NCBI GenBank assembly: GCA_934045905.1
Contig: OW203770.1
Location: 3,286,001-3,350,000 of the forward strand
Length of the DNA stretch: 64,000 bases
Direction: 5' to 3'
DNA from: Leuctra nigra
Lineage: Eukaryota; Arthropoda; Insecta; Plecoptera; Leuctridae
The notes below the pieces were generated by a model. It was not told the DNA's origin and made no database searches. It saw nothing but the letters and a program-made list of their open reading frames with translations. The first letter of the stretch is position 1. Each line of letters begins with the position of its first letter. The translations under genes were made by a program, and so were the position numbers. This document shows, piece after piece, positions 20,939 to 32,354 of this stretch.

Positions 20939-23900
20939 GCACACAGCTGACTAATGGTTGCGACCTGTATTGTACACAGAATCAGGTACGCGTGGATGTC
21001 AAACCCTCGGTAATGTTACCTCATTCTCTTCTGCTCGCTTGTATGTTTTGTTTATTGGACTGCGACTGTTAATTCATTATCAATCACTTGTTGATTAGCT
21101 CTATTGGTAAAACATTTTAAGTAGTGAAACTCTATTTCCCTTTTGCACACTTGTAGCTTATATATTATAAACAATTAAAAAACCACTCAGACCCAAGCTG
21201 GCTAATCACCCCCCTCCCTGCTATGATGTTTTCAAAATGGCGGCTACATTAAATCCCAGCTCCAGAACGAAGGCTCGTAGAGTGATAAAGTATTTCATAA
21301 TTCATATATTATTTGCACGAACTTTTTGTTTTATATCAGCAATGCAGAACTATTAAATTTTCCACCGAGGACGGACATTACGTTGGCACGTTGATGGGTC
21401 AGATTATAACTTTATTAAGGTAATTCGATGTATTTTTGTAATGTGAGTGATTTCTCTTCGTACTAATGACATCTCCGGAGCCTTCTGCGTGCCATCAAAA
21501 TGGTAGCATAGAACAATGAGATGACTATATTCTTGCTATAATCAGTAAGAAAGCAAAGCAGTTGTTGAAATTTTGAGCTTCAACGCTAAAACCTCAATAA
21601 AGAAAGATGGTAACTGGCGGCATATCTACCTATAATTCCAATAGTAGCCTCCCAGGTCGTTTTTTAGAATTTCAACAATTTAAAAGTGATTTTGGGACTC
21701 TAAAATTAACAAAATCAATGGAATAACCTTCCAATTGTTGGCCTACAGGCATTTTTTTCAATTTAAATTATTTCGATACCAGATCTTTATTTAAATTAGG
21801 GATGGAGCAAACTTGGATTTTTATATTGACTTTCGATATCATTTATGTATCGATATATCGATATATTATTGAAATATTGAAATATCGAAATATCGATATA
21901 TTGAAATATCGAAATATCGATATATTGAAATATCGATATAATGGAAATAATATTGGAATGGAAATATTGGTATATCGCAAGAATGTTCCTAAAACTGCTA
22001 GGAATTTTAAAAGAAAATGTAAAAAGGAATAACACAGCCGTTTATTTATTTTTTTATTTTATTCATTATACCCGCAGATTTATACAAATAAATATGGGTA
22101 ACGTCATCATTACAGCAATAATATTAATAATAATAATGATAATAATATACAAAAAGACAAGTAACAGAATAATACTTCCACAATTCCAAAATATAGGGTA
22201 ACTAGCCAGATAAGAAAGAAAATGTGAATAAACTGAGAAATTGTCCTAAAATCTGATAAACGCTGCACTGCAAATATGAATTATTTTGCCATAGTAGGTA
22301 TAAACTTCAATGAAGAACATAATTGTATCATGCGGTAAGGCTTCAATATATCGATATTTCAATATTTCGATATTTCAATATTTCAATATATCGATATACA
22401 ATATATTCAGGTATCGATATTTCGATATTTTTTTGATATCGATATTTTCTCCATCCCTAATTTAAATTATAAAGAGTCATTCATGAACCACCCAGGAGCC
22501 GCAGATTGCCGACCCCTGCTTTATAATAAACATAATCATTATGTTATAGTGAATCTTTCATTTCATTTCAAATTGTAGTTTAGTATTGAATTTGACTAAT
22601 AGTGGAGTCAAGATGTCTTATATAATGGCAAATTAGTGCGTTTATGATACCTTTTGTGAAAATTTGTACCCTTACTAATTCGAGTATGAGGAATCCAAAA
22701 ATCAATGGCACCAACCTGAGAATTTAATACTCTCTGCGTAATTAGCATAAGTAGCATAATTAATAAACATGGATAAAATAATATATTATTTTATAATATG
22801 GTATTTATGGGTATCCATCGAAAGCTCGTCATGTCTACAATCCATATAAATCATAAAAAATTAATTTTTTTCATTCACATAATAATTAACCGCATAATTA
22901 ATTATTTTATAAAAATCGCCATTCAACAAAAAGCTTAAATGACCCCCTCAGATTTTGATAAAACTTGGTAGGATTGGTCACAAGCCCAAAGTAAAACATA
23001 CGTATTTTTTGGTTTGTCCATTTATTGAGTACTTTTGGATTTCCAGGCCCTCAAAAATCGAAAAATCGAATTTGATGAAAATTTTGTGTTTAGTTCCTAA
23101 TTAGCATAATTAATTATTAATTGATTGGTCACAATCCCAAATTAAAACATACGTGTTTTTTGGTTTGTCCATTTATTGAGTACTTTTGGATTTCCAGGCC
23201 CTCAAAAATCGAAAAATCGAATTTTGATCAAAATTTTGTGTTAAGTTCCTAATTAGCATAATTAATTATAATTAATTATCTATCTATAACTAATTAGCAT
23301 AATTAATTTTATTAATTATGCTAATTAGGAACTTAACACAAAATTTTGATAAAAATTCGATTTTTCGATTTTTGAGGGTCTGGAAATCCAAAAGTACTCA
23401 ATAAATGGACAAACCAAAAAATACGTATGGTTTTCTTTGGGCTTGTGACCAATCCTACCAAGTTTTTTCAAAATCGGAGAGGGTCATTTTAAGCTTTTTG
23501 CTGAATAACGATTTTTAAAAAATAACTAATTACACGATTAATTATTATGTGAATGAAAAAATTGAAATTTTTATGATTTATATGGATTGTTGACATGACG
23601 AGCTTTTGATGGATACACATAAAGACCATATTATAAAATTTTATATTATTTTATCTATGTTTATTAATTATGCTAATTATGCTAATTACGCAGAAAGTAT
23701 TAATTTCTCAGGTTGGTGCCATTGATTTTTGGATTCCTCATACTCGATTTAGTAAGGGTACCAATTTTCACGAAGGGTATCACAAATGCACTACTTTTAG
23801 ACATCTTTACTCCACTATAAGTATTTGTGACATCTTCTTAGTTTTACTTTTGTTCTATATCACTGCAGGTATAGAAATTTATGTAGTCACAATATACAAG

Positions 23901-24503
23901 AATGCAATGTAAGAAATAGATTCATTTGATATCATTGTTCATTGTCAATAAAACATTCTTTATTTCTGTTTGAAAACAAAATCACGACAAAATCGGGCTG
24001 AGTAGTGAGCGTGGCCTTGAAGAGTTTTTAATCGATTTTTATCAATATTTTTAATCAATGTAATTGTTAACAAAATAAGGCTTTGTCCGAGTATTCAGAA
24101 CAGTTCAATGAAAATAATTCCATAGCTTCTAATGGTTTATTAGAATTACTTTGTCCTACAGACGTTTAGTGCCCGAAAATTAGTAAAATTATGGCACTAA
24201 ACATCTGTTGGACAAAATAAAACTAATAACTTATTCCAAACTATGAAATTATTTTCATTGAACTGTTCTGAATACTCGTACAAAGCCCTATTTTGTTAAC
24301 AAATACATTGGTAAAAGATATTGATAAAAATCGATTAAAAAACTCTTCAAGGCCACGCTCACTACTCAGCTCTCTTAAGAGAATCGATATATGTCAATCC
24401 ATTTTCTTTCTTCACAGTACCAATATGTAACATGTTTGTGTGTTGCAGTGGGCTACAAGTGAAGTTGGCATCGACGTTACGTTTTCCGATCGAGCTCATG
24501 TGA
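20939..24503 (+). CDS. Candidate small Cys-rich spliced gene (weak)
   Basis: Three segments have good acceptors and compatible phases. 20939-20985 (after TTGCCTCCAG) reads TQLTNGCDLYCTQNQ. 21340-21419 (after TTTTATATCAG, before GTAATT) reads QCRTIKFSTEDGHYVGT and on. 24449-24503 (after TGTGTTGCAG) ends in a stop if phase 2 is kept. The first two give closely spaced cysteines (C-x3-C-x4-C), as in small secreted proteins. No start exon with a signal peptide was found, and a large palindrome and a MITE lie in between. It could be chance or a decayed gene; I do not assign a function. Confidence 0.22.
21797..22459. mobile_element. hAT-like MITE with ATATCGA-rich arms
   Basis: 663 bp, ends TAGGGATGGAG / CTCCATCCCTA, flanked by a perfect 8-bp duplication ATTTAAAT (21789-21796, 22460-22467). 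Both subterminal regions are built from TATCGATA/GAAATATCGA repeats in inverted arrangement. No transposase frame. Confidence 0.8.
22599..23819. repeat. 1.2-kb palindromic foldback element
   Basis: Long inverted arms, for example TAGTGGAGTCAAGATGTC near 22600 against GACATCTTTACTCCACTA at 23819, and AATCCAAAAATCAATGGCACC against its inverse near 23720. The left arm holds a direct duplication of about 145 bp (22976-23110 and 23121-23270) that the right arm has once. The centre is made of TAATTAGCATAATTAA repeats. Confidence 0.7.
23994..24378. mobile_element. Palindromic MITE GCTGAGTAGTGAG, copy 1
   Basis: Nearly self-complementary over its whole length. Arms read GCTGAGTAGTGAGCGTGGCC and the inverse, with the centre at TTTAGTGCC / GGCACTAAA. 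TTAA remains on the right side (24375-24378). Confidence 0.65.
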
Positions 24504-24546
24504 AATCAAAGTGGGCGTGGGTGCTGCGATTTACAAATGTTTTAAA

Positions 24547-24937
24547 TTAAGACGGCTGAGTAGTGAGTTTGACGTTGAAGAGTATTTTAAACGATTTTTA
24601 TCAATATTTTTTACCAATGTAATTGTTAACAAAATAGGGCTTTGTACGAGTATTCAGAACAGTTCAATGAAAGTAATTTCATAGCTTGTAATAAGTGATT
24701 AGTTTTATTTTGTCCAACAGATGTTTAGTGCCATAATTTTACTAATTTTCGGGCACTAAACGTCTGTAGGACAAAGTATATCTAATAAACCATTACAAGC
24801 TATGGAATTATTTTCATTGAACTGTTCTGAATACTCGTACAAAGCCTTATTTTGTTAACTATTACATTGGTAAAAGATATTGATAAATATCGATTAAAAA
24901 ACTCTTCAAGGTCAAACTCACTACCCAGCCGTCTTAA
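24547..24937. mobile_element. Palindromic MITE GCTGAGTAGTGAG, copy 2, TTAA-flanked
   Basis: TTAAGACGGCTGAGTAGTGAG at the left and the inverse ending CAGCCGTCTTAA at the right. TTAA lies on both sides (24547-24550 and 24934-24937), the target duplication of piggyBac-type elements. Its right TTAA is also the left TTAA of the next MITE. Confidence 0.7.
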
Positions 24938-25408
24938 GGTGGTGCAAGCGCGAGAGATTTTGACGCGTTTTGCAGGCACTTTTTGTTCCGTGTAAATCGG
25001 GCTCAAACTTAGAATTATCCCTTGGTACATTTTTAATTTTTTGTTTCGTTAATTAGTAATAATTAGTGGATTTTTGGTGAAAAATTAGCCATTTTCAATT
25101 TTCTTGGGTTTCCGGGTGCCGTAGAAAATAACATGTCAAAAATGTGCGAAGTGATAAGTTTGTCTTTTATCTAATCATGATTAAAATTTGAGATCAAATA
25201 GTTAACGGGTTTGGTCTCCAATCGTATCGGAAATTTCATAGTTTTTAGCGTTTTATTTGAATAACCGGCGGCTAATTAACAATGCAAGAAGCAAAAACTA
25301 AAATGTGCTACTAATATACATTCAGACTGATCATGTGAACATCCCATCAAAGTCACACCCACTTTTGAAACAATTTTTCCCTTTCAATTTTCTAAAACGG
25401 CCGAGCGG
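24934..25408. mobile_element. TTAAGGTG-type MITE abutting the previous one
   Basis: Starts TTAAGGTGGTGCAAGCGCGAG and has the family's internal blocks (GGTTTGGTCTCCAATCG, CATGTGAACATCC). The right terminus CGGCCGAGCG is present but the final TTAA is lost. Confidence 0.65.
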
Positions 25409-25654
25409 AGGAATAAAGATGTACTGTCAGTGTCCGAGTGATTGATATGAATCTTCAATACAATGTTAACGATATGATCTATTGTTCATAGTCACACATC
25501 ACACAATCTTTAACTCGTAGAAAAATCGCACTTCCAGTTCCTATCGTTTTCCAGTGATTACAATCCAGTCTGAAATAATCCTCATCAGAGTTGATAGCAG
25601 ATGACTTCCACAAATGTAAGAAAATGTAAAACAGCGATATTCCCATAGCGGCGT

Positions 25655-25808
25655 CACCACGGTTATGACATTTTCTTTGATTTTTTTGCCTGCACTGCCC
25701 AGGTCAAACCGCACAACCAATCGACCTGAAATTATGCACACATACTAACGTAATTTATGCGGTCTTTGGGATCGTTTTTAAAAGGGATCCTGTGATTGAT
25801 TCAAATTT
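25655..25808 (-). repeat. Tail fragment of the CTAGGAAAACGCTC family
   Basis: Matches 17455-17610 (TGCACTGCCCAGGTCAAACC, GCACACATACTAACGTAAT, GGGATCCTGTGATTG). Truncated where composite copy B begins. Confidence 0.55.
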
Positions 25809-25811
25809 AAA

Positions 25812-27098
25812 AAAAATAAAAAACACTCCGTGTAAAAATACCAGCCAAGTCTCTTCAACTAAAAAAAAATTATTAAATCTAAAAATTCTGCACTGAAACG
25901 TAGTGATATCAAAAAATTAGCCAAGTCAAAACTTTATTTGAAAATTAAAAAATACTTGGCGCATCGTGTATATAAATGGCTTAGAAGTATAGGCTAGATA
26001 TAAATACATATACTTAGAGTATACCTACAATGCCCTAAAAAAACGATGCGCCAAGTATTTTTTAATTTTCAAATAAAGTTTTGACTTGGCTAATTTTTAG
26101 ATATCACTACGTTTCAGTGCAGAATTTTTAGATTTAATAATTTTTTTTTAGTTGAGACTTGGCTGGTATTTTTACACGGAGTGTTTTTTATGGGGAATCA
26201 CTTATTTTTTTAGTTTATTTACACAACTTGTAAAACTTATTGGGGCAACAATGACTAATTCCTTTAAAAAAATACGCCATTTCCGAATTAGTTACTAAGA
26301 AAAATATTGTTTGGAGCTAAATATAAACTTAAAGTGATGAGCCATGAATAATTGCGAAAGCATCGTTCCAATAGGTCCAGCCGTTTTCGAGATATGGCAT
26401 CACTTCCGGTTTTCAAAATGGCGTCTGAAAGCTCTTACACATTGTATCAATATGTATATAAATACTAATATTTCATTATAAGCCTTCTGAATATGTAGTT
26501 GGTTTTTATATAAAGGGGAAGTGAATTTAGGCAGATTTCGCTAAACTATGACGTCATTTCCGGTTTCAGTAATTAGAAAACTTTAATTTCACTGTAGTTA
26601 TTTCATATAGAGGACCGTCTGAATCGATTAGCGCAAATTTCGTTCCGATCGGTTTAGCCGTTTTTGAGATATGACGTCACTTCCGGTTTCAAAATGGCGG
26701 CACAAAAAATTCATAAGGGCAAGGTATCATCAGGCAGACGAGCTGTATATGTGGTGAAAATTTCAGATCAATCGGCCCAGCCGTTTAGGCTGTGGCGGAG
26801 ACCGCGGAATTTATTGGAAGATGAATCATCTGAAAGCCGTACAATTTCACGGTTTTCACGGCCCTCTAGCTCGCAAAGGGCGTAACCTATTGCTCCCAAA
26901 TTTGGTATATGTTGTAGGGTGGGCCATAGCTCTAAATTAAAATATTTCGCAACAATGTGAGATTTCCCATTTTTAAGATCCAGTAGGCCGAAAATGCCAC
27001 TTTGATGCTTACAGTAAAAGTGGGTTTGTTCCAGCCTTTATATGAGAGTGTGCGCGCGCCCTACGACTTGGCTGGCGTGGAGCGACCGCTCCACTAGA
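25812..27098 (+). mobile_element. Composite foldback/hairpin-end element, copy B
   Basis: Inverted arms at about 25820-25968 and 26043-26200, spacer, three CACTTCCGG/ATGGCGGC units, conserved tail, hairpin GGAGCGACCGCTCC and CTAG at 27094-27097. About 1.3 kb, shorter than copy A because it has fewer subrepeats and no (ACT)n. Confidence 0.75.
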
Positions 27099-27099
27099 T

Positions 27100-27868
27100 A
27101 TCTTTCGATAGGTTAGTCCGATTAATTAATATTGTAAATCAAAATTAGACAACCCCATTTGAAAAAATTTATTTTAAACTATTACCTACACTCGGAAAAT
27201 AAGAGTTTGGAATTATATTAAGAAAATAAATGTCAAAGACAAGACTTTTAAAATCAACAAGAGTGGACCATTCTTGCATGCACATGCCCAAATTAGGCGG
27301 CGCCATCCTTAAGCTATTATGGTGAGATTCTGGTGAGAGCAAATGTCAATGAACAAGCCCATTGCGCATGCCCCCTCTGAACTCCACGCTGGAATTAATG
27401 CTGCATGGCTTCTTATCGACGAAGAATCCTCTGCGATGATCGATGTGTTCAAGGAAGCCAGTTTAATCGTCCACAAGACCTGTCAGTCGAATAAATAACA
27501 AGCCAAGTGGACGAATCAAAAAGACCCCTTTGCATCAGCAACAAGCCTGTAGGCGGGTCAATCTCCGATAGATTGGGTAAGACACAAGATATACACGGAT
27601 AGTCAAATATCTTACGTGGTAAGTTCTTTTACTTCCGCTTTAAGCTTCCAGCTTGTTCCTTAAGCATGGCCTCCATCCATCTTTTCCTCGGTTTTCCCAC
27701 ATTTCTATTCCCAACACGCCTTCCTTCTTTTGCTCTCCTCACCATTATCATTCCATTGCATAGCGTATCGCAGTTAACTTTTGTATGACACTATATTTAT
27801 ACGTATTGCATAAAAACTTTACTCAACTAGCACAACTCTCTATTTATTTTGTTGTGGAAATAAAATAA
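27100..27868. other. Unassigned DNA
   Basis: No exon or element recognised. Confidence 0.35.
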
Positions 27869-28065
27869 AAATATGAGAATGTAGGTTTCTTTGGAAAACT
27901 TCCATAAAGTCAGGATGATATGAAGGGATGTGTGTTGTGAAAAATATCCGACCGAACCGGGGCTCGAACCCGGGGCTCGAACCCGGGACCTGGGAACCCG
28001 TGAGAGGTCCCGGGTTAGAGCCCCGGTTCGGTCGGATATTTTTCATAACACACATCCTTTCAAAT
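27869..28065. repeat. Two truncated tRNA-SINE copies head to head
   Basis: A minus-strand SINE body (GAATGTAGGTTTC to GAAAAATATCC) runs into a tRNA 3' half (CCGAACCGGGGCTCGAACCC). A plus-strand 3' half and body (CGGTTCGGTCGGATATTTTTC) follows. The heads are cut short and meet in a GC-rich centre with a small duplication of GGCTCGAACCCGGG. The result is a strong hairpin. Confidence 0.6.
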
Positions 28066-28209
28066 AAAAATATTATTATAAACACATCATATTTCACAAT
28101 TTATTATCTTCAGCCATATGAGTAGTTTGAACAGTACCTCTGCTACGTGGATGTTTATCGACTTCCCAGTCTAGATCCGTAGTGTTCTGCATGAACAGGA
28201 CCACCTCGA

Positions 28210-28345
28210 GTAGGACGTGACTGCTCGCCATGCACTATACGGTCTTGACAAGAGAGTAGGTCATGACTGCTCGCCATGCACTACGTCCTTGACAAGAGAG
28301 TAGGATATGACTGCTCGCCATGCACTACGGTCTTGACGAGGGAGA
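28210..28345. repeat. Three-copy minisatellite, about 55 bp
   Basis: GACTGCTCGCCATGCACTA followed by a CTTGACAAGAGAGTAGG variant, three times in a row. Confidence 0.75.
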
Positions 28346-28519
28346 GGCTGTGTATTGCGCATCACCTCATCCTGTGGGATTGGCCCACTCGGTCCCGAAA
28401 TAATGTGTGTGTACCTACTTCACAATTCAGTCCGTGTGCGTCGGCGCAGTGCGTCATCTTCTTTTCTTTTCAAGCAAATCACTGAATCACGACAAACGGA
28501 GAAAATCGCAGGGTTCAGT

Positions 28520-29600
28520 CGCAATTGCCTCTCCAGAACCGAGGATAACCAATTCGAACCAAAATCGACCTAGTATTTACTTTTTACCACAGAGCACCAA
28601 AGTGGGTGCTCTAAAGGTGGATTCACACGGCCGTTCCAAACTTCGAGTTTGAAACTCAAGTTTGCCGAAGTTCCGAATCACCGCTCCAAAAACCTTCGTG
28701 TGAACTATGAAAAGATTCGAACTGTGAGGATTGAGTTTCAAACTTTTATAGTTCACACGGGAGTTTTTGGAACGGTGATTCGGAACTTCGGCAAACTTGA
28801 GTTTCAAACTCGAAGTTTGGAACGGCCGTGTGAATCCACCTTAACAGATGGCTGTATAACATGCCAGACAAAATTGCACAGCTTCAGTGACAAAAGTATC
28901 GCAATTTTCTCTCCAAAACCGAGTACAACCAATTCGAACCAAAATCAACATTAGTAATTATTTCCTACCACAGAGCACCAAAGTGGGTACTCCAACAGGT
29001 GGCAGTATAACATGTCAGATTAAAAGGCACTTCTTCAGTCATCTAAGGTCTCTCCAAAACAAGGATTAACAATTCCAACCAAAATCATCTAGTACGTATT
29101 TCCTACCACAGAGCACCAAAGTGGGTACCCCAACAGGTGGCAGTATAACTTGTCAGATAAAATGGCACTTCTTCAGTCATCTAAGTGCAATTTTCTCTCC
29201 AAAACCAAGGATAAACAATTCCAACCAATATCATCTAGTACGTATTTCCTACCACAGAGCACCAAAGTGGGTACCCCAACAGGTGGCAGCATAACTTGTC
29301 AGATAAAAATACACTTCTTCAGAAATATAAGTGCATTTGTCTCTTTAAAACCAAGGATAAACAATTCCAACCAATATCATCTAGTACTTATTTCCTACCA
29401 CAGAGCACCAAAGTGGGTACTCCAAGAGGTGGTAGTTTAACATGTCAGATAAAATCGTAAGCTTCAGTCACAAAAGTATCGCAACTGCTTCAATACCAAG
29501 AATAATATTAATAAAATGTTGAACAAAAATCAACATAGTATATTTTATTTCCTCCCACAGAGCACCAAAGGCAAAGTGGGTACCCAAACAGGTGGTTAAT
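28520..29600. repeat. Six-copy tandem repeat, about 146 bp unit
   Basis: The anchor ACCACAGAGCACCAAAGTGG recurs near 28585, 28966, 29104, 29250, 29396 and 29552 (spacings 138-155 except the first). The first interval is enlarged by the MITE at 28615. Units share TCTCTCCAAAACC and CATCTAGTA. No consistent reading frame. Confidence 0.8.
28615..28841. mobile_element. Palindromic Harbinger-like MITE inside the tandem array
   Basis: 227 bp, ends AGGTGGATTCACACGGCCG and the exact inverse, flanked by TAA (28612-28614, 28842-28844). Removing it and one TAA restores the sequence seen in neighbouring units (CTCYAACAGRTGG), which confirms the insertion borders. Confidence 0.8.
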
Positions 29601-29616
29601 ATAAAATTCGTGTAAA

Positions 29617-29695
29617 CTAGGAAAACGCTCTGTGTAACGCGTTGATAAGCGAGCACCGACACGCGCAACATCGCCAATCGAGCACGATCCTTTCA
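29617..29695 (+). repeat. Head of a CTAGGAAAACGCTC-family repeat
   Basis: CTAGGAAAACGCTCTGTG, AACGCGTTGATAAGCGAGCA and ACACGCGCAACATCGC. The matching tail is at 30725-31050, so this copy may be split by about 1 kb of other DNA. Confidence 0.6.
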
Positions 29696-30304
29696 ATCAA
29701 AGATACCTAACTATACATCGTTACTGATTTTTATCGCAACTTTCCATAAACGTTCTGGAAACATTTAATATCAGGTCAATGTACAATGAATTTGATAGGT
29801 ACTTCTCCATCAATCTCTGTGAACAGATATTCAAAACACCTAAAGTAGAAATAAGTATGTAATATTTTTACTGATTGGACTGGAATAATGTGTAAAATAT
29901 GAGTTTTTACATGTACTGTCTAGTCAAAACGTTGCTTCTAACATAACTGTGAAAGACGATCAATATTTAAAAAAAACACTATGAAGGCATACTATTACAT
30001 AATATACATCCCAAATGAATTGTATTATATTCCACACAGTCAACAAGAATATGTTTTTCATTGAAACTCAGAATAGCTATCTATTGGCGTTTAAAACCTG
30101 GTTAGGTAGCAGCACTTGTCCTGTGTAGGATAGACAAGGTGTATAGAAGTAGTGTTTAGTGTTTGCGGGTTAGAGCAGCCTGCATTGACGATTTATGAAC
30201 TTATTTCAGATTTATCAAAACAATATAATACAAGTCTTACCAGAGTAAAATAAGTTATCTGCTTTGAAATGTTCCCCACACACTAACATCATAGAATAAT
30301 GAAG

Positions 30305-30667
30305 CTAACATGCATTTTGGAAACCCTCTTGCCAATCTTCAAAGCAGATTGCAGATGATTGTTTCTCCCGCACAGCGTCCTTCGGGAATACATGAAAGGA
30401 GAGTCCATCTGCAGCTGTTGATTCTTTGTTTGAACATTGAGGAACACTACAGTATCGATTTGCTGCTTTTAGTTTGCTTTTAATTGGTAAATTCACCGGT
30501 TGAACATCCATTGACAGATGTAAACAAATGAAAAACAAATGATTTTCCACTACATTGGCTAGTTGGCGAAGCAGCCACCACATGTCGACTCCTTTGATTT
30601 TAAACGCGAATACACTTTGGTACATAATTAATAAAACAATCCAGAAAGCGGTGGAATTTCCTGACAC
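30305..30667 (-). pseudogene. THAP-domain relic
   Basis: A 120-codon open frame whose second half (about residues 70-103, 30359-30460) reads RYCSVPQCSN, then GLSFHVFPKD and VREKQ. This is the opening of a THAP zinc finger: C-x4-C with the FHxFPKD block. The later C-x2-H part and conserved Trp/Pro are missing, because a stop follows soon after. THAP domains bind DNA in P-element-like transposases and host regulators. The surrounding sequence is repeat-rich, so a broken transposase-derived exon is most likely. A real exon of a larger gene continuing outside is possible. Confidence 0.5.
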
Positions 30668-30724
30668 ATTCCATCAATTCTAACAGTTCCAAACATGGAA
30701 AATGTCATTAAGTGCATAAGTTAT

Positions 30725-31050
30725 CTATTGATTGGGCTGAAAATTTGTAAAATAATAGAAAATAGTAGTCTGAATGTCCATGCAAAATATGAACTTAATC
30801 GGAACATTTTGATTTTCGACCAATCGGGAGATATTTTTATTTTTGAACCAATCAAATGACAGCTCCCAAAAACTATACACGATTAAGTTAGAATGATTTA
30901 AGTATGTGTGCAAAATTTCTGCTTGATCGGAAAAAAATTGTGACCTGTGGCGTCGGGCCAAACACAAAAAAAACACACACACAAAAAAAAAAAAACAACA
31001 GAGAAAGTGTCCAAAAGTGCAGAATGGAGACGCTCGCTACGCTCGCTCAA
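30725..31050 (+). repeat. Tail of a CTAGGAAAACGCTC-family repeat
   Basis: Contains TGTGTGCAAAATTTC, GATCGG, an A/C-rich run, AGAGAAAGTGTCC and the terminal GAGACGCTCGCTACGCTCGCT motif. Confidence 0.6.
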
Positions 31051-31398
31051 TTAATTATTCACGTTGACACCACATGTACACTGACCAAAGTAAAAACGGT
31101 ATTTGATGACATCATCCGATGAAGTCAATTGATTGTCGAAGACACCACCAACAAATCGGCCAAGTGCACCTGATTACTATCAATTCCTGGGGAACCTTGC
31201 GTTGAGAATGCCAGTGAAGTCAAAATTATGTCACTAACAGAGCAGTCTCGTAGAAGTTGCACTCCCAGCCATCCAGTTGCTCTGATTCTTGACGGACGGA
31301 TCCATCCATTGTCTTCGAAATATCCCAGTCAGTTCGTTGCGATTCCCGATTTCTCTTCACTGTGCTTCATTGATTTAGCTGTAACCAAGATCATGTCC

Positions 31399-31503
31399 AC
31401 ACTAGCAACTTCTGGTTGACCAACGTGGTTCTGCTCGTGCGCAGTGCCACTTCGGTGACGATGTTGTGCAGAACCAAGTTGTTCAGCCAGAAGTTGCTAG
31501 TGT
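31399..31503. mobile_element. Short palindromic MITE (ACACTAGCAAC family)
   Basis: Arms ACACTAGCAACTTCTGGTTG and AGCCAGAAGTTGCTAGTGT flank a GCGCAGTG centre; related to 16250-16368. Confidence 0.6.
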
Positions 31504-31659
31504 ACGCCCAGACTGAAGCAATAGTCGTCTACATACTGCCTACATCCTATCTGCATCCCGAGTACGTCCCCACTCACATCTTACCCTCTACAGTGACATT
31601 CAGAAGTTGTTTCCCAGATCCCCGTATGTGAGCACGTGGTTGTGGAAAACATCTCCTGA

Positions 31660-31880
31660 CTGTGACTGTACATACCGTTATGCGTAACGTCATGTGGTGT
31701 CCGGTAGAAGATCCGTGACGTCATCAACGAGTGACGTCATCAGCGAGTGACGTCATCAGCGAGTGACGTCATGAGCGAGTGACGTCATCTCCTTGTCCTG
31801 GAACAACAGATAACATTATAAATACAAGTGTCGTTTTGCTTCGACATCCTGATGTGTCTCTTTAATACTTGCAGGGACTT
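31660..31880. repeat. Diverged duplicate of 37310-37490 with 16-bp minisatellite
   Basis: CCTGGAACAACAGATAACAT and AATACAAG.GTCGTT are shared with 37390-37430. Between 31717 and 31788 lie four and a half units of GACGTCATCAGCGAGT, each with a GTGACGTCAT core. On the minus strand CTGTTGTTCCAG resembles a splice acceptor, but all frames after it are closed by the 16-bp repeat. Confidence 0.55.
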
Positions 31881-32354
31881 TAAAATATACAACATTAAAA
31901 ACGGTTTGCATTCTGTTATACGGTGTAAAAAAGGATCCATTGAAAACACGGAGTACTGAACGCAGTGGTGTACGCCAATCAAGAGATGTAACGTAAATAC
32001 TGAACTCAGGGGTAATTCTGAACAACAAATAGTTTGTTTCTTTCAATAAGCTATTACTTCTAAAATACTCTACATATGAAGGTGGAAAAAATATGACAAT
32101 TCGTATAAAAGATCAGTGTATTGGGTAACATTTGGAGAAAGTACTTTTTGAAAAAAGAAATAATTTGTGAAAACCTGAAGCTAGCAAATATAATGGACTA
32201 AAATCTTTCAGATCGGCAGCTATAACTTCTTTCTCAAAACTTATTTTGTGTCTGTTAAATTGTTGCTCCATCTATTGGGGAAATATGCAAAGCTTCAAAT
32301 ATTGAATAAGTGAAAGTGTAAATGTCTGACAAGCGAGCCAGTTCGATATGGATA

